Source: Marisa cornuarietis (Eukaryota > Mollusca > Gastropoda > Architaenioglossa > Ampullariidae). From it: DNA of 64,000 bases. The notes beneath the pieces are model-generated. The model was not told where the DNA came from. It searched no databases and worked only from the letters and a program-made list of their open reading frames with translations. A program made the translations under genes and the position numbers. The DNA is taken from assembly GCA_004794655.1 (NCBI GenBank), contig SMMW01000597.1, positions 186,001 to 250,000 on the forward strand, written 5' to 3'. Shown piece by piece: positions 36,801-47,430 of this stretch (its first letter is position 1; each line of letters begins with the position of its first letter).

Positions 36801-39800
36801 GAGTAACATTGCAAAGATAAGTATTTTAAATAAAAAACAAAGAATATATTCATGAAACAATTTTAAATGAGTTGTTAATGATTTGCACTACATCTTTGTG
36901 AGGTATTTCCTCTTTTGGCTTTGTTTTTGCTTTTCTTGTTTTGTCCATGAGCCCATCATTTCATTCACAAGATATCTGGAATGCCTTAGCATGTCTAAAC
37001 TGTGTCAATAGGACTTGGTCAAAGATATTTTCTTAGTTTTGCTTCCTCACAGCAAATGAAATGTTAACGCCATCATACAAGAAAAATATAATGTATGCTG
37101 ACAGATACTGGATTGCTCACAAGATTACAGCAAGGCAGGAGGTGACCACTACTTAAGTCAGTCGTTGGGCCCTCAACATTTCAAGAACTTGTCTGGTCCT
37201 GCAACTGAGGTCAGCAGGCATGGTAGCACCATGTTGTCTGGCTGCAAGGTGATGCACCCGATTAGAGAGAGCAGCCAAGAAGACCTGCTACGAGGACAGC
37301 CACAACAGGAGAAAGACGGCAGCTTTCAGAAAGTAGCCATTGCTCCATTTTCTACACAGAATGACATGCGGCCACCCCCTGTCCCTCCCAAAAGTAAGAC
37401 TAGGGCAGTTTTTGCACCTTTAGATGCCACAGTTGCACCTTAAAATTTTATTTATTTATATTATGTTCAAGATTACGGAATACCTAGAAGAGTGGATACA
37501 TGCAGGAAGACCGGAACACATTAAACTGGCTGACTGTGTTCAATCCAAGAACTGTTTCTGGTTTTCATTGTGGTTAAAAATGAGTATTGTGAAATAAAAT
37601 CTTAATATTTGTCTGATTTTGCTGCTGTTATAGGCTTATGGCTTTTTTTTTTTGTTTGTTTTTTGTTTCCTGTGTGTACAAGTGAACATTTATAATTTCA
37701 GATTTTGCTCAGTTTCAAATAATCAGATCTGCACAGATTACACATCCAAGGGACTCATCATTGGACAGTCTTGATAAGGATGGTAGGAAAAATTAACATA
37801 GCTTTCCTTAGAAAAAAATCTGGGCTTTTTTTGTATAGACGTGAAAGTTGAACATGCTTAAACAAAAACATTTTCTGTTATGTAGAAAAAAATACTTCTA
37901 CAATTTCAAATAGAAAATATTGGTCTTTCCATTTGTAGAAAACCATAATATCATGTCTAGGTTTGTAAAGTCATTTGTCTTACATTTAAAATTGTTCCAC
38001 AATGTGCAAAGCATTTGATAGAGAAGACTTCAAAGTTTGACTTCAGAAGTGACTTTGTTGTAAAAGCTGACATGAAAGGCTTATATGCTGATAAGCCAGA
38101 AACAGTAAACGGGGAAAAATATTGAGAGCTGTAGTATTCAGTCCTACTACTGATACAACGGCAAGAGAAACCAAATAACCATTTTATTTTGGTGTTGCAA
38201 GAAGCACTAAAGATAAGAATTTTATTTCTGAAGGAAGAGTTTTAACCCTATATTTACTCTTCTGCTTCTTTTGCTCTATTACAGCCAGTGGCAGTGAGCA
38301 GTTTGATGCTCTGTGTAAAAAGGGGGATGCCTTGATGGACAGCTGCATGCTGGCCGAAACCCGTGATGACTTTCCTTCAGCTGTGAGCTTCTGCAACTGT
38401 GCACTGAGTGGGTTTGACTGCACATTATCAATCCATTTAAAGTAGTTTTTCTCCTGTTTTTTGTAAATCTGTTTTATATGTGTAGTATCTTATGTTTTAT
38501 AAGAATGTTGGAAATAAATTGAAATCTGATTAAGAAAAAAAACCACTTTCTGAACTTTAGTTAACTTTGAGCAGCATGGAAGTTGTTATTTTTTTAAGAA
38601 TATATGTCTGGATGGTAAAGGATCAGACACCTATTTGCACTATTACATTAACCTTGTTTCATTTTCATTTCATGAAAATATTTTGAAGAAAGATCGGTCA
38701 ACACGTACAGTGTTTTATATCTTCGATTTATTTAAACAGTTTCTAGTCTGCTTATTTCTAGCTCAAGCATATTCCATTACATGCATATGTTTGTCTTTCT
38801 TTTGTGCTACTTCATCGTGCTCTTCTCATAATTGAGGATGTAATTTCTTTTGGTGGCTTAGGTTGCTTGAAGGAGGCCATGTCTTTAAAGGATCTCAGTA
38901 ACAAGGCCCTGGCTTTTGTACAGAAGCGACATAATTCATGTCTAGTCAAATTACGCAGTCTGCAAAAGCGGGCCGCAGTTAGACAGGAATCCAGCCAGTC
39001 TGCTGCAGGCCCCAGTAGCATCTCTTCAGGTAGTAACAGGTAAATGTGAGATCCTATCTATTTCTGACATCATTCATACAATGCTTTTAAATTAAAATGT
39101 AAAAAAGCAAGACGTTAATATTAAAAATATTTCAGTTTTTCATCAGATTTAACATGTGACATATCAGGAAAAGGTCACCTCTACTACTGTACTCACACAT
39201 CCTACTCGTGTCTGCCCTTATTCAGACTCGAAAAAGTCATTCTGGTATTAATAGTATTTTTATATTAACAATTCTTTAGCATTTTTAGTGTTTTCAACAA
39301 TTTTCTTTATACAAAAAGAATTTAATTCTGAACTTGTTCATTATTTCTTCTTCATTTATTTCAGGTCAAGTATTACAAGTAGTGACTCTGACACCAGTGA
39401 ACACCTTGCTCATTTACACAAACGTCATTCTTCATGGGACCCTTTGGATGTCAGGTCTGTGCCTACACCACCTGTAAATCAAAGAGACTTGAGATCCACT
39501 CCATCAGTTCATGAGCACCAAGACAGCTTTAGCTATAGGCAGCAGGCAGTGGATAGTCAACAAGGACAGTTAACAAATGACACATTTATGAAAAATGGAG
39601 GCATGACTGAGACAAACCAAAGTCTGTCTCAGACAAGAAGTGGGACATCACCTTCTCAAGACTTCAAAGACGGTGGATTTTCAGCTCAGAAAAAGCCAGA
39701 CAGCAGTGGTCCATCCTGCATGCCTACATCACACTCTGGGAATTGCCTTGTAGCCTACTCTGCTGGTGGTGTTGAAAATGGTGAAAACTCTGCAGACCTT

Positions 39801-42800
39801 TATGGCACGTTGCCACGAAATAAATCTCGTAAGCCCACATCTGATATGCCCACCAATCCTGAACTTTATCAGTCTTTTCTTAACAAACAAAAATGCCTGC
39901 AAGCTGGGGTGAGTGCAAGTCAGCAGAGTTTGGACAGTTTGAAGTCTGACAGTAGTGGCTCAGACCACTGCAACACTGGTGCCAACACACAGCAGAAGCT
40001 GAGCAAAGCAGAGATCCGGCAGCTTTTGCAGGACAGCTTGGTGCAGAGACAATGGCATCCTCAGCAACAGCAGTCACAGTCTTTAGTTGGAAAGAATGCA
40101 TCCTCTCAACAAAATGGACTTTCAGCTCATCAAAATCAGCAGAAGTCTGTCATGCAGCAGACGCAGCCCGGGAATCCCACATGGCAGCAGCAGCAACAAC
40201 ACCAGCTGCCTGGACAAGTTCAGGCCACTGGCTTAACCGGTTCTGCTCCAGCTGTCTCGTTTGCTCAGACTGGCGTCAGCCAGCCTGCGTCTCAGCTACA
40301 GGCTCCAGTTCGTGGCCCCGTCCCCAGCCAGAAACCCTCCATTCCATACCCATCATCTGTGACAAAAGCCAGACCACCAGGACTACAGCCAGCAGCACGT
40401 CCTGCCACCACCAATAAGCAACAGGGTCCATCAGAGGTTGGTAGGCGCACGTCTTCAAATGCTGTCCGGGTGCTGCCGAACCCTCATGTAACCTCCACTC
40501 CCCACCTTCAGCTTCAACCCTCACACCCTGGTAACACTACCGGTAGTGGTACTTACTTGGTCTTGATGCCTTCAGCGCCTCCGCAGCAGCAGCATCAAAC
40601 ATGCCAAAGACCACGTCAGCACCAGCCGCAGCAGCTGTTGGGGGGGCCACTGAGGCATGCGGCTAGCAGCATGCAGTTGTCAGGTGTGCCTGTAGGGTCA
40701 CAGCTTGTGGAGCGACATGCCTTTCAGCCAGACTGCCAGAAACTAGTAGACTTTGCTTACCCTGCTAACAATCCAGGTACTAGAACTAATAGTATGCCCT
40801 CCACCCTGATCTTACTTGGCTAGTAGCTGCATACAGCATTTTTATCTTCCTGGCCTGCTTCAGCAAGAAGAAGTCTACAAATAGCTTAACTTTTGTAAAG
40901 TTCATAGTGAAAATGTAAAATCTCAGCATTGAAACAAATGACCATACTGGCATAATAGGAAAAATGAAGCAGGTGAGATGAGGTTGGAGGGTTTCCTCAA
41001 CTAACATTTCCTTTTTCATTATTATCAAGGCTTTGCCAGGTGCATTCTGCTATTATTTATACAAGACCCCATTCTTGCTTGGCTTCAGCAAATTCAGTCA
41101 GATTTGTAACGTAACACACGTAACAATTGGTCATCTTTCTACTTACCTCAGCAGCAAAGCTTGTTTTTGCAAATCCTTGAAAGCATTAATAACTATGGCA
41201 TCTTGAATCATTCATTAAAACTTGAACCTGCTATGATGAGATGCCCATATTGCATGACCTTTGCATATGGTGTAGAAATTTTCTTTTCACTAATTATTGC
41301 TATGCTAATGAGTTCGATAGGTTTGAAATTTTCATGTTCATGTCTCTAACAAAAAAAAGAAAAAAAAGTGATGTAGTTTCAAATTTGGATATTATGGTCA
41401 GGAGCAGCACTGTGTGGTCTTCTGGCAGGAAACAATAAACAGCCGAGCACTTACAAAAGTATGGGTCTTTGCACGACACCTTGCTAAATCTTTTTCTCTT
41501 TAAATGCTTACCTGTGCAGATGCCTCTGTCAGGGCTTATGCTGATCGTGAGAAGCTAGGTTCTTTTCGTGTCATAGAGGTAAGTATATGGGCATTTTCTG
41601 GGCCATGCATGTTGGTGTGGTTACAAATGTTGTTGCTTCTCATGAACAACTTGCCAAGCTGTTTGGTTTGTCTTCCAGAGACTTTTGTTTTGGCTTTGAG
41701 TTTAAGTGAATGAATTATCTTTCCTGAAAAGTTCTTCTCTTTGTAAACAAGTTTTACCCTACTTGAACTATGAGCTGTGTTTTTTCTTTATTTGGTTTAC
41801 ATTCTTAATCTGCACACTTGTGGGAGGGGATGGACATGACTGAAATTTTTGTTTATCCTTTATTTCTGTTGCCAGCATGAAAGCATATGTGGCTAACTTC
41901 AGTTATCCTTTATTTTTGTTACATTTCTTTTGCTGGATTGTTGCATTTCTATTGCTGGAATGTAAATGTATTTGGCTGACTTCACTGACCTAGTATGTAT
42001 CATTTCTATCACCTCATGCTTTTTGTTTCTTTCTGTTTGAAAAGTGAAGGCAGTGCTCAGAGTCCATAACATGGCAGCATTATTTTTCTGATTGGTGTAG
42101 TTTGATTTATGCTGTCTAGTGGTGTATTAGAAGTTTAGAACTGATATGTGTGTACTTTCATAAGCTTTGCTGGACTATTTAATCGGTTTCTGTATACATT
42201 TATAACAGTTCTTTATTCTTGGTCTGTATATAATATCCGTAAATCATTATCATTTTATTTATTTGAGTATTATACATGTTAACTAAAAAAGTGAAACAAA
42301 CACCACCCTCACACCAAAAAACAAACAAAAAAACCCCCTGTTGAAGCAAAACTTTGCTAACATTGCACAAAAACTTGATTTTTGAAAGCTACTTTAGACC
42401 TAGCTAAAGAGCAATAAAAGTGTTAAAATTATATCTTACACTTATGCTCATCTAAAATCTAAGCTGGGTAGCATAAAAGATACTTATCTTGCATGCACCT
42501 TGTTTTGTTGCACGTGTACTGTATGTAAATGTGTGCCTAACGCCGAGTATTCATGCATGCCGCACCTTTTTTGTAAGGTAATACAATTAGTGTATTACCT
42601 GCCCAGTTGCAGACTTTGGGATGTGGTGTCTGCACAAGCATGATTCCATTTAAACCAGATAACAGCCAAATCTAGACAAAAGAGAAATTTTAATATCTAA
42701 AAGTAGGTAAAATCAGTTTTTAATAATATTTCCATGAAACATTTTCCAAACTCAGTTTACATTGTTTTCTGTCAAAAGTTCATGATGCTCTTAATGTAGA

Positions 42801-43861
42801 GTCGATGTTCAGAATGAGTGAACTTTTAATCTTTAGAAAAAAATAGTTATCTGGCTATAAATGCAAATAACAGCATGGCTGTTGGCATTTTTTTTTTAAC
42901 AAAACTTTATCTCCTAATTCAGCACTAGTTTCTGGCTGTTGTGCTGTGTGTGGCCATTCTCACAGGGTTGAGGCTGGAAAAGTCACATGTTTTTATTAGT
43001 GATAAAAATACGTTTTTCACCCCTAACTTCAGTCATTCAGACTGCAGAACAACAAGAATTTTAAAAGAATGAATTTTAAACTATTTAAAAAAAAAATTGG
43101 AGCACTCACAAGTTCATTGTCATGTTTGTAAATCTTTTGATGCACATGTAGACTTTAAGAAAAAAGGATGGACTTAAAAGAATAAAGCATCTTAATGCAT
43201 TTTTATTTTTGTGCAGGTCCATGGTGAAGGCTTTCCTACCTCAGATGGTTGCCCAGTTACCCATGAGTCTTCTGAGTTTGGAGATGGTGGTAACAGCCAA
43301 GACTGTTCTAATGTGAGTGTTCGAGCACTGGCCTCCAGGTTTGAAACCTCAAAGCCTCCACCACATGTAGATTTAAGCCTTTCCAGAAGTTGCCAGCGGC
43401 AGGACAGCATGAAGTCAGATGGGAGAACAGATGGGTCGCAAGGTACAATGCAAAGAATGCGGAGTAAGTCGGAATCATCTACAAGGAAGCCAAAGTCGGT
43501 GTTAAAAAACAAAAAGAACAAAAGCAAACCCCGCAAATCTGTGACTTTTGCAGATAGCATTGCTCACTTTGCAGACACAGATGAGCACAACTCTGGGTAT
43601 GAATCTGCCAGAGAATGTAACACATTTCGGCCCACTTTTGTAGACAGCAGAGCATATTACAGTGACGATGAAGATCACCTTGGATCACACCATTCGTATG
43701 ATAATGAATGGGACGATGTTGAAGATGCTGGTAGCTCAAACAGTGATGAATTCCCAGCTCCTGAAGAACAGTGCCAGCTATGTCACAAAAGAAGAAAAGA
43801 GTCTGGCAAACAATTCTGTGAAAAGTGTAGCTTCTACATGGGAAAGCTTACATCAAGGTAG
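18900..43861 (+). CDS. USP54: USP53/USP54-type ubiquitin-specific protease
   Basis: Eighteen exons join in frame to 5,568 coding bases (1,855 residues plus stop): 18900-19061, 27149-27241, 29735-29869, 31342-31455, 32596-32675, 32958-33063, 33292-33349, 33520-33614, 34013-34162, 34509-34662, 34904-36537, 37105-37393, 37702-37782, 38285-38407, 38862-39039, 39365-40776, 41520-41578, 43217-43861. All junctions are GT-AG and phase-consistent. The N-terminal third is a USP fold closest to vertebrate USP53/USP54 and Drosophila echinus. These proteins were long labelled inactive; more recent work reports K63-chain-specific deubiquitinase activity for the human pair, and USP53 is linked to tight junctions. 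The start is the first ATG after an in-frame stop. A single invertebrate gene would be equally related to USP53 and USP54, so the symbol is approximate. Confidence 0.92.
21011..21091 (+). repeat. Dispersed repeat, uninterrupted copy
   Basis: This copy shares with 21,655-22,021 the blocks TGTTGGTCTC, ATGAGCTCGCA, ACCTCT and TTATCCCCC plus ACAGT, in the same order. Here ACCTCT runs straight into the second half with no insertion. Confidence 0.65.
21655..22021 (+). repeat. Dispersed repeat, copy interrupted by a MITE
   Basis: The left half (21,655-21,706) matches 21,011-21,061 and the right half (21,991-22,021) matches 21,059-21,091. The intervening 284 bases are a palindromic element. The two halves of the same repeat show that the interruption came later. 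Confidence 0.65.
21707..21990. mobile_element. MITE with about 42-bp terminal inverted repeats
   Basis: The left end GCCGTAGTTAAGAAGCGAG (from 21,710) and the reverse complement of the right end, GCCGTAGTTATGAAGCGAG (from 21,989), match with one mismatch. Weaker similarity extends to about 42 bases, through AAGTC and GGGG blocks. The element is 284 bp, has no coding capacity, and is flanked on both sides by TCT (21,704-21,706 and 21,991-21,993), a possible 3-bp target duplication. A 3-bp duplication would suit PIF/Harbinger-like transposases, but the family is not established. Confidence 0.65.
24832..24850. promoter_or_regulatory. CTCF-like motif in USP intron 1
   Basis: TCGAGCGCCCCCTACGCAG contains the AGCGCCCCCTA core of the CTCF consensus (reverse strand). 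It shares the GCGCCCCCT core with the site at 10,719. Motif evidence only. Confidence 0.25.
27242..29734 (+). other. USP intron 2
   Basis: Contains the tRNA-derived SINE at 27,908-28,110, a G-rich stretch (28,870-28,900), a GATGAT run with a GCGCA-containing repeat (29,262-29,330), a GT/GC run (29,431-29,452) and CA and CAA runs (29,586-29,662). No coding exon seen. Confidence 0.6.
27908..28110 (+). mobile_element. tRNA-derived SINE
   Basis: AGTGGCGCAACTGTTAGCGC is a tRNA(Arg)-like A box, and about 45 bases on is a B-box-like CACAGGTTCAGAGC, one base off the GGTTCGA consensus. The unrelated body that follows ends in a CA repeat at 28,096-28,111, acting as the tail. Because the anticodon arm and acceptor stem do not pair, it is a SINE rather than a tRNA gene. 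Confidence 0.55.
29870..32595 (+). other. USP introns 3 and 4 around exon 4
   Basis: Apart from exon 4 (31,342-31,455) the region holds an AAT/AGT triplet run (29,985-30,018), a G run (31,187-31,197) and CT-rich tracts (32,240-32,290). A 234-codon open frame at 31,806-32,510 shows no recognisable domain and is not needed for the gene. Confidence 0.55.
34904..36537 (+). other. Large disordered central exon of the USP54-like gene
   Basis: This 1,634-base exon (about residues 383-927) is rich in Ser, Gly, Pro, Gln and His with no folded domain. It contains [10 protein letters not shown], a very basic Lys/Ser cluster around residues 769-803 that could act as a nuclear localisation or lipid-binding segment, and near its end a Ser/Asn-rich stretch with [18 protein letters not shown]. 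The frame stays open 72 bases past the donor at 36,538, so retention of this intron would add a short alternative tail. Confidence 0.85.
37105..40776 (+). other. MIT-like helical segment and Gln/Pro-rich region of the USP54-like gene
   Basis: Exons 12-16. Exon 12 ends in a proline motif (RPPPVPPK), a possible SH3 ligand. Exons 14-15 (about residues 1,051-1,151) read [19 protein letters not shown], then a second helix through [15 protein letters not shown] and a third through VKLRSLQKR. That alternation resembles MIT-type three-helix bundles; this is an inference from pattern. Exon 16 is Gln/Ser/Pro-rich and starts [18 protein letters not shown]. Its frame runs on to a stop at 40,821 if the donor at 40,777 is not used. 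Confidence 0.75.
41520..43861 (+). other. C-terminal exons of the USP54-like gene, PP1-like motif and zinc ribbon
   Basis: Exons 17-18. A basic stretch (residues about 1,735-1,748) leads into KSVTFAD, which fits the RVxF docking pattern for protein phosphatase 1. An acidic segment with many Asp/Glu follows. The last 30 residues hold four cysteines in the pattern C-x2-C-x11-C-x2-C (residues 1,827, 1,830, 1,842, 1,845), a compact zinc ribbon. The stop is TAG at 43,859. Confidence 0.8.
41579..43216 (+). other. USP intron 17 (1.6 kb)
   Basis: AT-rich with poly-A and poly-T runs and a loosely repeated CTTTATTTxTGTTxC segment (41,850-41,990). Exons 17 and 18 join in phase 0 across it. Nothing else is recognised. 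Confidence 0.6.
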
Positions 43862-46800
43862 CATTTCTTATGTTTTATGGAAGCAGCACAAAGTGAACAC
43901 AGTGATTCATTGTAGGCTTTTATAAAGTTTATGTTTGACTTCATGATCAGCCAGAACTGCCAGTCTTGCCATGAAAATATTTTGCAGATTTTGTTTTGTT
44001 TTGTTTGGTTAGCTTTTGTCAGCTAGATACGATTAGTTTCAACTTTAAAAAACCCTAGGCTGTTGATTACTGGGAATAGATCGGGACATTCCTATATAGC
44101 ATCTATGTAAGGTGAAGGGGTTGTTGGTCAGTGAAGAAAATCATTGACTAGTCAGACTTTGAATTCAGTGCCTCCTGTGTAAATATTTGACAGCATCTTT
44201 ATTCAAATTTTTGCATTTGATGTCATGAAGCTGTGAAAGGTATTAGTGGATAAGCATTCCTCCCCTTTTTGTACATGGGTAGGTATAGTGAAGGGCTAGA
44301 ATTGATACTTGTGAGCGCCCCCCTCCCTTTTTTTGTGTCTCTAAGTCATACAACAAGGCTTTCGTTAATCTGTCTCACTATCATTGCAAGGGCAAAAATG
44401 TGTACATATGTGAATGTGTACTTTATTCACTTATTCAGAGTGAATTTTGTTGTTTTTTTTTGTTTTGTTTTATTTTTGTTCCATGTACATATTTATGATG
44501 ACGGGCAGAAGAGTATTCTTGCCTGATTTGCATCATCTAGTTATGGAGAATGTTTTTCAAGTGTATATAGCTAAAGATTACAAAGCAATGTTGTCTTACA
44601 TGAGTTACAGCACAGTCAGACTGTAGCACGACGTGGTTTAGTGAGCAAATTTTCAGATGTTGCAAGCCGTCCATATGCATTGAGTCTTTAGGTGCCTGAT
44701 ATGTTGACAGAATTTCTATGCCTACTGTGAGATAATGGAATGTCTGACTGCTGTGTGGGCAAGTCTTGACTGTATTTTGTTGTGCGATATAAAGCCAAGT
44801 TCTGTATTCTTGTGTGCAAAAGCTAGCCACCGATAACGAAGGTCACACTTTCCCATACAATCACTACAATGCCGCATAATGCTATTTCTGACTAACTCCA
44901 GTTTGTGATATTGTCATGATCAGCAAGAGCCTAGCACTGTCAGTAAGAAAATGACAGTATGCTTGAGTCACAGCATGAAGCATTTATGCAGATCAGCAGA
45001 TCTGATGCATCTTTGCAGATATTAGTCAGGCTTCTAAAATTGCAGTTTCATTCTTGTCAGATCCCAGTCTTGCGACTTGACTGCATATGCTGCTGTGCCT
45101 CCATTCCTAAAAGAAGTTGCCCAACAGCACTATTTTCACATAACTCTTGTATTTGGTAGTCTTTTGGGGTCTAATGGTAGAGTTATTGGCAAGGCAGTAT
45201 TACCTTCCGATGGGAACTCATCAGGATATGACCTGCGTTAGGACATGTTGAAGACCAACACACTAATCCTTTTAATGGGAATATTTCTCTTTTTTACCTC
45301 ATCACCATAAATAACTCAGTGGCATGAGGGATTGTGTAGTTTTGATTACGTGGTGTGGTTAGTAGCACGACAGATGAGGGACCTCTGGCATCACGTTGTC
45401 TTTGTTTCTCCTTTAACATTTAGATGGAACTGGCTTTATAGTGAATGCTTGTGGCTTGGGAAGTTGATCATCTGCACCTGTGGATTTGCGTCTTCCTGAA
45501 GCTCAAAAAGCCATGTAGAGCTTACCGTGCTTTGCATAAATATTTTTGTCCACAACGTAAGATCCCATTTTTGTTCCACACATGCTTCTGTGCATTCCAT
45601 CATGATGTTTGTGAATGGATGGTAGTAGCCAGATGCTTTGCACAGTAAATATGAGTATAGTTGACAAAATTCCAATGATGATTTGCCTTTTGATCAAGAA
45701 TATTGCCTGTGATATAGATTTTCTATAGAGAGTACGCATTTCCATCCACTTGCACTGGAGTGATTAGAATATGGGTGTTGTCACCACAGTGTCTACTTGA
45801 TCTTTTGCATTCCAGTGATACAGATAAATGTGCCTCTTACTTAAGGGCAAATAATCATATTACATTGAGAATTACCTGTAATGTGATCAGCCTGTGAAAA
45901 TGTAGTCCATATGCATAGTTTATCATTGTTTTATAGAGCTGTTTGAACAGCCAGTTTTGGAAAGCTTATATGAAATTCAGAATATATGCAAATATGCAAA
46001 ACGTCCATGCTTGTGACACAGCAAGCAAGAAGTTAAAATATGTCCATTTTAAGATATAGTAGTTCTTGAATTTTCCTCAAAGCCTGTTTATTTATCTCTT
46101 GGGGATGTTTTGGTATCTTTTTTGCAGAGTACCTATTGGTGCTGTCTATCTAATAGTTGCAAGTCACACAAGACTGTACCTATCTAGCACCTGTATTCTC
46201 CAGATTCCCCACACAAGATGGGGCTGCCCACATGAGCAACAGCAAAGCACTCATCAAGTCAGTGATGGGCATGAGTTGTGGGCTGAGATCACACCTATGA
46301 TATATATATATACACCTTATCTTTAAATGTGGCACCTGTTTCTGTAGCTGCACAAGCTGTCCATGAAATAGCCTCATTTGTTTACCATAAAAAAATCAGC
46401 TATCTTACTCAAAGCAAATTACCAAGAGTGTTTGCTCTCAGTTTCCTTGTTGGCTCCTTCTGTGTTATCTCAACCTTTTCCTTGTATACACTCCGTCCTA
46501 AAATATCTTAGATCTTTGTTGACTAAACAAGATTTTAATGTGCCTGCAAAGAAAATACCAGCCTATGATCAGCTGTTAAAATTGGCTTACAGTTATCGAC
46601 GCATCTTCTAAAACAGCCGCCCAGACTTTCCATTTTAAAATTATCAGAAACTGTGTCTCTTATATGTGTGCATGACGAATGCTGTGAAAGAAGATTGTTT
46701 AAGTATTGCTGCTACTTGTTCAGTGATTCTGAAAGCTTATTAGCTCTGGCGCCTAGGGCATTTAACGTAACAGGTGCTTAACATGTAATTATCTATGTAT

Positions 46801-47430
46801 GTTTTGAGAAATTGCACGTCTGACTCTTCAGATTCATAGTGTAACATGCATTCAGGTTTCAAATTTGATGTTAGGTTTGTTTCCTAGTTTGTAAAAAAAA
46901 ATGTGGATTTTGATTCATACCTAATTTGTATTCCCCGCTGGCAAGGCAGCAGTCTGTTTTACTTTCAATTTTGATTATGTATGAAATATTTGTCCACTTT
47001 ATACAGTATCTGTTCAATGTTCAGAAACCTTTTCTGTTTATACTTGATAATTGTAGCACTGTCTGATGGGAAAGATGAGATTTTTATATATGAGATTATG
47101 CTTTCATTGGGAATAAATTTGTATTTTTAATACCCCTCCTGTTTCCAAGTTGGAGACCTGTGGGTTCTGAATTTCTGTATTATCATTTCACACGTAACTG
47201 CCAATGTTTCCACTGTAAAATATCCTGTATTAGAAATGTTCACTGTAAAATGGATCTACAAAAAAGTACTGCCAGATTGTGACAATAGATAAATTAAAAG
47301 ATTTTTTGATTTTGAGCATTTATTTTTAGTGCTAACTTTTCAATGGTAATACTGAAATGTTTTAAATGTACATTTAAAAGAAACTAGAGAGGAATGAAGA
47401 ACAAGAATAAAAATGTCTCAACTGTGGCTT
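43862..47430 (+). other. Probable 3' untranslated region of the USP54-like gene
   Basis: After the stop there is no further conserved frame. AATAAA signals at 47,112-47,117 and 47,406-47,411 are the most downstream clear ones before the facing gene, which suggests a long 3' UTR of 3.3-3.5 kb. Earlier cleavage is possible. Confidence 0.45.
47406..47411 (+). terminator. Candidate polyadenylation signal, USP54-like gene
   Basis: AATAAA in an AT-rich context, with another copy at 47,112. The choice between them is not settled by sequence. Confidence 0.35.

Noticed and set aside
45164..45230. tRNA-like segment GGGGTCTAATGGTAGAG
   Set aside because: The expected B box is absent. Too weak to call in the 3' UTR.
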